Assembly: GCF_029626235.1 (NCBI RefSeq)
Contig: NZ_JARUBO010000005.1
Location: 2,326,501 to 2,390,500, forward strand
DNA: 64,000 nucleotides
Source of the DNA: Micromonospora sp. WMMD1120
Lineage (GTDB): Bacteria; Actinomycetota; Actinomycetes; Mycobacteriales; Micromonosporaceae
Direction: 5' to 3'
The first letter of the stretch is position 1. Every line of letters begins with the position of its first letter. The position numbers were made by a program, and so were the translations under genes. A model generated the notes under the pieces. That model had not been told where the DNA came from. It saw nothing but the letters and a program-made list of their open reading frames with translations, and made no database searches. Of the stretch, positions 58,047-64,000 are shown one piece after another.

Positions 58047-58829
58047 GTGCGCGACCCCTTGGCAGAACCTTCGGACCTGATTCGCAGCGTGTCCCGAGCG
58101 CTGCGGGTGCTGGAGTCGGTCGGTCGCGCCCCGAAGGGGCTGACCGTCAAGCAGATCGCCCGGCGGTGCGAGCTGACCGTGGCCACCACCTACCACCTGG
58201 TTCGCACCCTCGCCTACGAGGGCTACGTGATCCGGCGGGAGGACGGCACGTACATCGTGGGGTTGGAGGTGGCCGACCGGTACCGGGAGCTGGTGACCGC
58301 GTTCCGCGGCCCTCCCGCTGTCGGTGAGACGCTACGGCGGGCCGCTCTGGACACCGGCTACAGCCACTACCTGGGCCGCTTCGTCGGCGGTCAGGTGGCC
58401 CTCACGGCGGTCGCCGAGGGGCACCGCTCGCCGTACCTGGAGGACCTGGTCCCCGGCTTCGACGAGGGGGCGCACGCGACGGCCCTCGGCAAGTCGCTGC
58501 TCGCCACCCTCACCACCGACCAGCGCTACCGCTACCTGCGGGAGTACGGCATGCGCCCGTTCACCACCGCCACGTTGACCACCGCCGAGGCGTTCGAGGC
58601 CGACCTGGCGGCCGGTGACCGGCGGGGCATGCAACTGGAGCTGGGGCAGTTCCGTCAGGGCGTCGCCTGCGCGGCGGTGCTCGTCGCCCCGGACAAGGAC
58701 ATGGAGCGCCGGGTGGTGTTGGCCTGCGCGTTGCCGGCCAGCGAGATGATGACGTCCGCCCGGGTGGTGCGCGCGAAACTGCTCACTGTGGCCCGTAGCG
58801 TCGCCGACAGCCTCGCCGCGGAGAGCTGA
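58047..58829 (+). CDS. IclR-family transcriptional regulator
   Basis: 260 residues. A winged helix (about 10-70, LTVKQIARRCELTVATTYHLVRTLAYEGYV) precedes the IclR effector domain (about 80-255), with GRFVGGQVALTAVAEG and DEGAHATALGKSLLA. GTG 58047 is chosen because GGAGG is 5 nt upstream; GTG 58041 overlaps that SD. It likely controls the divergent MFS transporter. Ligand unknown. Confidence 0.9.
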   Translation: MRDPLAEPSDLIRSVSRALRVLESVGRAPKGLTVKQIARRCELTVATTYHLVRTLAYEGYVIRREDGTYIVGLEVADRYRELVTAFRGPPAVGETLRRAALDTGYSHYLGRFVGGQVALTAVAEGHRSPYLEDLVPGFDEGAHATALGKSLLATLTTDQRYRYLREYGMRPFTTATLTTAEAFEADLAAGDRRGMQLELGQFRQGVACAAVLVAPDKDMERRVVLACALPASEMMTSARVVRAKLLTVARSVADSLAAES

Positions 58830-58846
58830 CCGCCGGGAACGCCGAA

Positions 58847-58875
58847 GGGCCCTCTCCCGGGCTGGGAGAGGGCCC
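58847..58875. terminator. Bidirectional terminator between IclR and PhoX genes
   Basis: GGGCCCTCTCCC (58847-58858) pairs perfectly with GGGAGAGGGCCC (58864-58875), 5-nt loop, between convergent genes. Confidence 0.82.
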
Positions 58876-58910
58876 CTCGCGGGCGGCGGCGAACCGCCCG
58901 GGGTGGAACG

Positions 58911-61037
58911 TCAGCTGCCCACCGGGCCACCGTCGAGACGCCAGGTGACGACCACGCCCGGCTTGGCGTAGTCACCGTCCGGCCAGTTCGAGGCCGGGTT
59001 CTCCACCGACGCCCCGGTGATCTCGCCCGGGTGCTGCACGGCGACGAAGACCGAACGGTTGTCGCCGGTGATGAAGGGGCCGCAGGTCTCCGCGCCGAGC
59101 GGCACCGTCAGGAACTGCTTGAGGTGACCCCGCTCCGGGCCCTCCACGGCGGTGGCGAAGAGACCGTCGTTGCTGCCCAGCGCGTTGCCGTCGGTGGAGA
59201 TCCACAGGTTGCCGGTGGCGTCGAAGGCGACGTTGTCCGGGCAGGAGATCGGGGAGACCTTTGCCTTGTCGTACCCGGCGAAGAAGGTCGACGGGTCGGT
59301 CGGGTCGCCGCAGACGATCGGCAGCGACCAGGCGAAGGTCTCCGAGGTGTTGTCGTTGCGGTCCTCGACCAGCTCCAGGATCTGCCCGTGCTTGTTGGCG
59401 GTGCGCGGGTTGGCCTCGTCCGCCTTCGGGTTGCTGCCGACGCCCCGGTTGGTGTTGTTCGTCAGCGCCACGTACACCTTGCCGGTGAGCTGGCTCGGCT
59501 CGACGTCCTCCGGGCGGTCCATCTTGGTCGCGCCGACCTTGTCACCGGCGAGCCGGGTAAAGGTGAGCACGTCCGCGGCGGTCATCCCGTCGACGAACGA
59601 CCTGTTGCCGCTGACCAGCTTGATCCAGCGACCCCGACCGTTGAACGCGCCGTCGGTGGGCAGCTTGCCCGAGCCGTCGATCTCGGCGGCGCTGGTCTGG
59701 TCGAGCTTCGCCACGTAGAGCGTGCCGGACTCCAGCAGCGTCAGGTTGTGCTTGCGGGCGGCCCAGGAGTTGCCCTTCATGAACTTCTGGTCCGAGACGA
59801 ACTTGTACAGGTAGTCGAAGCGCTCGTCGTCGCCCATGTACGCGACCACGTGACCGTCCCTGGCCACGATCACGTTGGCGCCCTCGTGCTTGAACCGGCC
59901 CAGCGCGGTGTGCTTGCGCGGGCGGCTCTCCGGGTCGAACGGGTCGATCTCGACGACCCAGCCGAACCGGTGCGCCTCGTTGGGGTGCTTGGCCAGGTCG
60001 AAGCGCTCGTCGGCGCGGTCCCACTTACGGCTGCCGCTGGGGTAGCGGCTGGCGGTGCCGATCCCGTACCGGTCCAGCTTCGGCTTCAGCTCGGCCGGTG
60101 CGCTGTCGGCGCCGACGAAGTACTGGTTGAAGTTCTCCTCGCCGGAGAGCACGGTGCCCCACGGGGTCACGCCGCCGGCACAGTTGTTGAGCGTGCCGAC
60201 GACGGTACGACCCTTCGGGTCGGCGGCGGTCCTCAGCCAGGCCGAGCCGGCGGCCGGGCCGGTCAGGTCGAACTTGGTGCCGAGGGCGGTGACCCGCCGG
60301 TTGTAGGGCCGGGGTCCCTTGTCGACGGGCTTCCACTGCCCGGTGCCGCCGACCCGCTCCAGCTCCACCACCGACATGCCGTGCGCGGCCATAGCGGTGC
60401 GCAGCTGCTCGACGGAGAGCCCGTCCAGGCCGGGGAAGCCCGGGAACATCAGGTCCTCGTTGGTGTACTCGTGGTTGACCACGAGCAGCGCCCGCCGGCC
60501 CTGCTTGTCCAGCGGCAGCACACCGACGAAGTCGTTGTTGTAGCCGAACTGCCTGGACTGCGCGGCGGCGGTCTGGTGGTGCAGGTTGAACGCCGGCGCG
60601 CCGGGCAGCACCGGGTCACCCCACTTGATCACCACGGCGTGGTCGTAGCCGTTCGGCACGACCAGCGCGTCCAGCTTGTTCGGTGGGATCGGCTTGAAGG
60701 TGAGCGCGCCGGTGCCGACGCCGGTGCCGGGCCGGCCGAACCCGAAGGTCTCCGGAACGTCCGGGGTGGTGGGGGCGGCCACGGCCGGCGCCGCGCCGGC
60801 GAGCGCGCCGGCCGCCGCGCCGCCGAAGCCGAGAACGAGCGCGCCGACCGCGCCCGCCCGGACCACGCCACGCCGCGAGACCTCGGCGTTCACGACATCA
60901 CCGAAGTACGCGTTGTCGGACGTGTTCGGTACCGGGTGGTCACAGGCGTTGCCGCAGCGGTACAGGCAGGTCATGGCGTCACGGGTGCCGTGGCGAATGC
61001 CGTTCAACAGGGGGAGCAGCCGGGGACGGTCGCTCAT
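58911..61037 (-). CDS. PhoX-family (DUF839) secreted alkaline phosphatase
   Basis: 708 residues from ATG 61037 (GGAGGC 8 nt upstream). PhoX enzymes are Tat-exported, iron/calcium-dependent phosphomonoesterases. A 55-residue head with four Cys-context residues (CLYRCGNACDHP) precedes the Tat motif SRRGVVRAGAVGALVLG and signal end AAPAVAA. The body shows NHEYTNEDLMFPG, GTVLSGEENFNQYF, GWVVEIDPFDP, ALGRFKHEGA and CPDNVAFDATGNLWISTDG, all PhoX/DUF839 signatures. Divergent from the ECF sigma gene. Confidence 0.92.
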   Translation of the reverse strand: MSDRPRLLPLLNGIRHGTRDAMTCLYRCGNACDHPVPNTSDNAYFGDVVNAEVSRRGVVRAGAVGALVLGFGGAAAGALAGAAPAVAAPTTPDVPETFGFGRPGTGVGTGALTFKPIPPNKLDALVVPNGYDHAVVIKWGDPVLPGAPAFNLHHQTAAAQSRQFGYNNDFVGVLPLDKQGRRALLVVNHEYTNEDLMFPGFPGLDGLSVEQLRTAMAAHGMSVVELERVGGTGQWKPVDKGPRPYNRRVTALGTKFDLTGPAAGSAWLRTAADPKGRTVVGTLNNCAGGVTPWGTVLSGEENFNQYFVGADSAPAELKPKLDRYGIGTASRYPSGSRKWDRADERFDLAKHPNEAHRFGWVVEIDPFDPESRPRKHTALGRFKHEGANVIVARDGHVVAYMGDDERFDYLYKFVSDQKFMKGNSWAARKHNLTLLESGTLYVAKLDQTSAAEIDGSGKLPTDGAFNGRGRWIKLVSGNRSFVDGMTAADVLTFTRLAGDKVGATKMDRPEDVEPSQLTGKVYVALTNNTNRGVGSNPKADEANPRTANKHGQILELVEDRNDNTSETFAWSLPIVCGDPTDPSTFFAGYDKAKVSPISCPDNVAFDATGNLWISTDGNALGSNDGLFATAVEGPERGHLKQFLTVPLGAETCGPFITGDNRSVFVAVQHPGEITGASVENPASNWPDGDYAKPGVVVTWRLDGGPVGS

Positions 61038-61264
61038 GGGAGAAGCCTCCAGGGAAGTCGGTGTCACGACTGGCCGCGTACCAGCGGGACGCTAGGAGGA
61101 CGCGGTGAGCGCTCGTCAGCCGTCGTGTGAACCGGGCATGAACAACCTTCCGGGTCGGCGACCGCACGCAACCGGTCTGACCTCGGGCTGAACCGTTCGG
61201 CGTCACCGCACGTATTCCCGATCGAACGCACCGCCGGACGCGCGCCGGAAGCGAGGAGACCGCC

Positions 61265-61780
61265 ATCAGCGACCACGATGCCCAACTGCTGCGCGCGCTG
61301 CACGACGAGCACGCGGAGGCGCTGTACGCCCACGCCCTGCGGCTGGTGAACGGGGACCGGCAGCGCGCCGAGGACCTGGTGCAGGAGACGCTGCTGCGGG
61401 CCTGGCGACACCCCGAGTCGCTCGACCCGACGCGCGGCTCGGTGCGCTCCTGGCTGTTCACCACCGCCCGCAACCTGGCCATCGACGCCTGGCGGCGACG
61501 GTCCACCCGGGTCGGCGAGGTGTTCACCGACGAGTTTCCCGAACCGCCGGAGGTGATCGACGAGGCCGAGCGCGCGGTGGAGGCGTGGACCGTCGCCGAG
61601 GCGCTGAACCGGCTCAGCCCGACCCACCGCGAGGTGCTGGTGGAGTGCTTCTACCAGGGGCGCTCGGTGGCCGAGGCGGCGTCCCGCCTGGGCGTGCCGC
61701 CAGGGACCGTGAAGTCCCGCACCCACTACGCGTTGCGGTCTCTACGGTTGGTCCTGGCCGAGATGGGGGTGACGGGATGA
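61265..61780 (+). CDS. ECF sigma factor (SigK/SigL-like), apparent ATC start
   Basis: 171 residues. Region 2 (about 5-75: ALHDEHAEALYAHALRLV, AEDLVQETLLRAWRHP) and region 4 (about 110-165: RLSPTHREVLVECFYQGRSVAEAASRLGVPPGTVKSR) are complete. No ATG, GTG or TTG occurs in frame between the stop at 61178 and GTG 61346, which would cut off half of region 2. ATC 61265 follows GAGGAGA at normal spacing and begins ISDHDAQLLRALHDEH, where relatives begin. So either ATC is used or the original ATG has mutated. ATGA overlap with the anti-sigma gene. Confidence 0.85.
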   Translation: MSDHDAQLLRALHDEHAEALYAHALRLVNGDRQRAEDLVQETLLRAWRHPESLDPTRGSVRSWLFTTARNLAIDAWRRRSTRVGEVFTDEFPEPPEVIDEAERAVEAWTVAEALNRLSPTHREVLVECFYQGRSVAEAASRLGVPPGTVKSRTHYALRSLRLVLAEMGVTG

Positions 61781-62496
61781 CCCGGTGCGAGTTCGCGTAC
61801 GACGACGGCGCGTACGTGCTGGGCGCCCTGGCCCCTGCCGAGCGGGCGGCCTACGAGCGGCATCTCGGCACCTGCGCCTCGTGTCGGGAGGCGGTCGCCG
61901 AGATCGCCGTGCTGCCCGGGTTGCTCGGGCGCCTCGACCCGACGGGGTTGGAGCAGATCCTGCCGCCGCCGGCGCCACCCCGGGTGCCCGTGCTGCTCGA
62001 CGAGGCGCGGCGTCGCCGCCGTCGGCAACGCGGCATGGACCGGCGTCGCTACGCCCTCATCACCCTGGCCGCCGCCGGGTTGGCCCTGGTCGTTGGCGTC
62101 GGCACCGCCGCGGTGCTGCCCCGACAGGTGGCGCCGCCCCCGTCGCCGGGAGCGCAGAGCGCCCGCCCCGGCCCGCAGGTCTCGATGGTCGCCATGCGGC
62201 CGGTGGCCCTCGCCGGGCCGGTGCACGCCGAGATCGGGCTGACCGGCAGCAAGTGGGGCACCCAGGTGACCATGCACTGCGGGTACGACGCCCGCACCAG
62301 CTACGGCAAGGCGTACCCGTTCCGGCTGGTGGCGAAGGGACCGAACGGCAGCAGCGAGCAGATCGGCTCCTGGCTCGCCGCGCCGGGCGACGACCTCCGG
62401 TTCACCGGTGTCACCCGCTTCACCGACGCCGAACTGGTCGGTGTCGAACTCCAACGAGCCGACGGCACCCCCCTCCTCACCTACGCCGTCCCGTAA
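61777..62496 (+). CDS. Anti-sigma factor with zinc-binding (zf-HC2) domain
   Basis: 239 residues. The N-terminal ZAS domain shows His29 with Cys33 and Cys36 (HLGTCASC) and Cys4. A basic stretch RRRRRRQRGMDRRR leads into one membrane helix (about 90-112), and the extracytoplasmic rest is beta-rich with W near 165 (RskA-like). It would hold the sigma factor encoded just upstream until a surface signal. Overlaps it by 4 bp. Confidence 0.88.
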   Translation: MTRCEFAYDDGAYVLGALAPAERAAYERHLGTCASCREAVAEIAVLPGLLGRLDPTGLEQILPPPAPPRVPVLLDEARRRRRRQRGMDRRRYALITLAAAGLALVVGVGTAAVLPRQVAPPPSPGAQSARPGPQVSMVAMRPVALAGPVHAEIGLTGSKWGTQVTMHCGYDARTSYGKAYPFRLVAKGPNGSSEQIGSWLAAPGDDLRFTGVTRFTDAELVGVELQRADGTPLLTYAVP

Positions 62497-62557
62497 CCCC
62501 CGCCCGCCCCACCCCGCTGCACCCGCCCCGCCCCCGCCCCCGCGCCCCCGTTCTCGG

Positions 62558-62627
62558 CGATCTTGCAGTTCCTGTCGGTGCGAAAGGGGCGTAGGGGGTG
62601 ATTTCGACAGCCGAAACTGCAAGATCG
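62558..62627. repeat. Inverted repeat with CGATCTTGCAGTT arms
   Basis: Perfect 13-bp arms at 62558-62570 and 62615-62627 around 44 nt, with CTGTCG/CGACAG inside that pairs on. It is intergenic after the anti-sigma gene, built like the palindromic repeats at 6301 and 21623 but with different arms, and may be another interspersed element. Confidence 0.75.
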
Positions 62628-62636
62628 TCGCAGCTT

Positions 62637-62722
62637 TTGGGGTTCGGGCCTTGGGGTTTGGGGTTCGGGCCTTGGGGTTCGGGGTTCGGGCTTGCGGGGT
62701 TGGGCCTTGGGGCTCGGGGGTT
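62637..62722. repeat. Degenerate GGGGTTCGGGCCTT tandem repeat
   Basis: Three to four imperfect units of about 20-22 bp (GGGGTTCGGGCCTTGGGGTT type) lie between the inverted repeat and the stop of the RarD gene. Confidence 0.75.
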
Positions 62723-62752
62723 CCAGGTCCGGGCTTCCCGGGGGAGCGGGGT

Positions 62753-63679
62753 TCAGGGTGTGGGAGCGGGGACGGCCAGCTCGCGGGCGCGCGACTCGGC
62801 GCGGGTGTGGCGCGAGGTGCGGACGGCGTCGAACGTGAAGACCACCAGAGCCAGCCAGACCAGCGCGAAGCCGGCGAGGCGGGCCGGTGGCATCGGCTCG
62901 TGAAAGATCAGCACGCCGCAGGCGAGCTGGAGGATCGGCGCCAGGTACTGGATCATGCCGAGGCCGCTCAGCGGCAGCCGGTTGGCCGCGCCGGCGAACA
63001 TGAGCAGCGGGATCGCCGTTGCCACGCCGGCCAGCACCAGCAGCGCGGTGTGCGCGGCCGAGACGTGTCCGAAGGTCAGGTCGCCCAGGGCGGTCAGCCA
63101 GCCGAGGTAACCGAGCGCCGGCAGCGCCAGCACCGCCGACTCGACGAAGAGTCCCTCCGCGGCGGGTAGGCCGAGCCGCTTCTTGACCAGCCCGTAGCCG
63201 GCGAAGCTGAACGCCAGGGTCAACGCCAGCCAGGGTGGCCGGCCGTAGTCGACGGCGAGCACCGCCACCGCTGCCGCGCCGATCCCCAGCGCCACCCACT
63301 GGGCGGGGCGCAACCGTTCCCGGAGCACCGTCACCCCGAGCAGCACCACGACCAGCGGATTGATGAAGTAGCCGAGCGCTGTCTCCACCACCCGCTCAGA
63401 GCTGACGCCGTAGATGTAGGTGCCCCAGTTGACAGCGATCAGCGCGGCGGCGGTGACGATCCCGGCGAGCGCCCAGGGTCGGCGCAGCAGCGCCCGCAGG
63501 AAGCCGACGTTACGCAGCGCGCCCAACAGCAGTGCCACGAACACCACCGACCAGACGACCCGGTGAGCCAGGATCTCCAGCGGCCCGGACGGCCGCAGCA
63601 GCTTGAAGTAGAGCGGAAAGAAACCCCAGAGCAGGTACGCGCCGAGGCCGTAGAGATATCCCAGGCGGAGTGGTGTCAC
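62753..63679 (-). CDS. rarD: EamA-family permease, RarD type
   Basis: 308 residues from GTG 63679, ten predicted helices in two EamA halves. GLGAYLLWGFFPLYFK near the start, HRVVWSV, NWGTYIYGV, ETALGYFINPLV and SGLGMIQYLAPILQL are RarD signatures. The transported molecule is unknown; the name comes from a chloramphenicol-sensitivity phenotype. GTGA overlap with the GNAT gene. Confidence 0.92.
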   Translation of the reverse strand: MTPLRLGYLYGLGAYLLWGFFPLYFKLLRPSGPLEILAHRVVWSVVFVALLLGALRNVGFLRALLRRPWALAGIVTAAALIAVNWGTYIYGVSSERVVETALGYFINPLVVVLLGVTVLRERLRPAQWVALGIGAAAVAVLAVDYGRPPWLALTLAFSFAGYGLVKKRLGLPAAEGLFVESAVLALPALGYLGWLTALGDLTFGHVSAAHTALLVLAGVATAIPLLMFAGAANRLPLSGLGMIQYLAPILQLACGVLIFHEPMPPARLAGFALVWLALVVFTFDAVRTSRHTRAESRARELAVPAPTP

Positions 63680-64000
63680 GCCTCCACCGTAAGGGGCATT
63701 TCGTTATCTTGTTCCTTTCCGGTGATCGGGGTCACCGGAGGCCGCTTGTCGAACTGCATCCACTTCTGCGGCGCGTCCAGCGGCGTGAAGCCGACCCGCT
63801 CGTACACCTGGTGCGCGTCGTTGGTGATCAGCAGGATCCGGCGTACGCCCAGCTCGGCCAGGTGGTCGCGGGCCGCCGCGGCCAACCAGCCACCCAGGCC
63901 GTTGCCGCGGGCGGGGCGGTCGACGTACACGTCGCAGAGCCAGGCGAAGGTGGCGCCGTCGGTGACCACCCGGGCCACCGCGACCTGGCGGCCGTCCTCC
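63676..64000 (-). CDS. GNAT acetyltransferase, C-terminal part
   Basis: 108 residues are visible; the 5' end is outside the window. CDVYVDRPARGNGLGGWLA is motif A (acetyl-CoA pyrophosphate loop, R/G-x-x-G-x-G/A type), and LITNDAHQVYERVGFTPL is motif B. The substrate is unknown. Co-transcribed with rarD. Confidence 0.88.
   Translation of the reverse strand, partial: EDGRQVAVARVVTDGATFAWLCDVYVDRPARGNGLGGWLAAAARDHLAELGVRRILLITNDAHQVYERVGFTPLDAPQKWMQFDKRPPVTPITGKEQDNEMPLTVEA

Noticed and set aside
59031..61130. 699-codon open frame antisense to the PhoX gene
   Set aside because: No domain or start signal; the opposite strand has a full PhoX protein.

Overview
The window looks like a chromosomal segment of a high-GC actinobacterium of the Micromonosporaceae, most likely Micromonospora or Salinispora. 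This is inferred from three things: the very GC-rich third codon positions with many GTG starts and 4-bp GTGA/ATGA gene overlaps; futalosine-route menaquinone genes next to a complete nuoA-N operon; and repeat units that I associate with this family. No rRNA, tRNA, CRISPR array or recognisable insertion sequence was seen.

Layout. Positions 1-8 kb hold the 5' part of a DEAD-box helicase gene, a proline/alanine-rich membrane protein, a secreted NlpC/P60 hydrolase, mqnE, two small membrane proteins and a secreted C39-like peptidase. Positions 8-13 kb hold a secreted M14 carboxypeptidase, then a cobalamin riboswitch leading a B12-type ABC importer (btuF-btuC-btuD). Positions 13-19 kb hold a VOC protein, a four-gene ABC exporter unit with its own winged-helix regulator, and a four-gene cluster that looks like type VII secretion substrates with a YbaB-like protein. 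Positions 19-27 kb hold a HelD-like helicase, an ArsR-type regulator with an MFS exporter, mqnA, and two tandem serine-hydrolase (class A beta-lactamase fold) paralogues. Positions 27-30.7 kb hold paaABCDE, the multicomponent phenylacetyl-CoA epoxidase.

Positions 30.7-33.4 kb hold a compositionally distinct island of three minus-strand genes: an AAA15/RloA-like ATPase, a frameshifted RloB-family TOPRIM protein and a small RAMA-domain protein. It looks like an acquired anti-phage defence module and is the strongest candidate for a little-described system here.

Positions 33.4-57 kb are respiratory: mqnC, an LPVTG cell-wall protein, a menG/ubiE-type methyltransferase, a geranylgeranyl-reductase family flavoprotein (menJ-like), nuoA to nuoN, and a polyprenyl diphosphate synthase. 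mqnA, mqnE, mqnC, the methyltransferase, the reductase and the prenyl synthase would make or tailor menaquinone, which NDH-1 reduces. A Rex-type operator lies just before the menJ-like gene at the head of this block. Four nuo junctions that are not directly overlapping are bridged by tiny ORFs that overlap both the preceding stop and the following start; three of these derive from an interspersed repeat.

Positions 57-64 kb hold an MFS transporter, an IclR regulator, a PhoX-family phosphatase, an ECF sigma factor that appears to start at ATC with its anti-sigma factor, a RarD-type permease and the end of a GNAT acetyltransferase gene.
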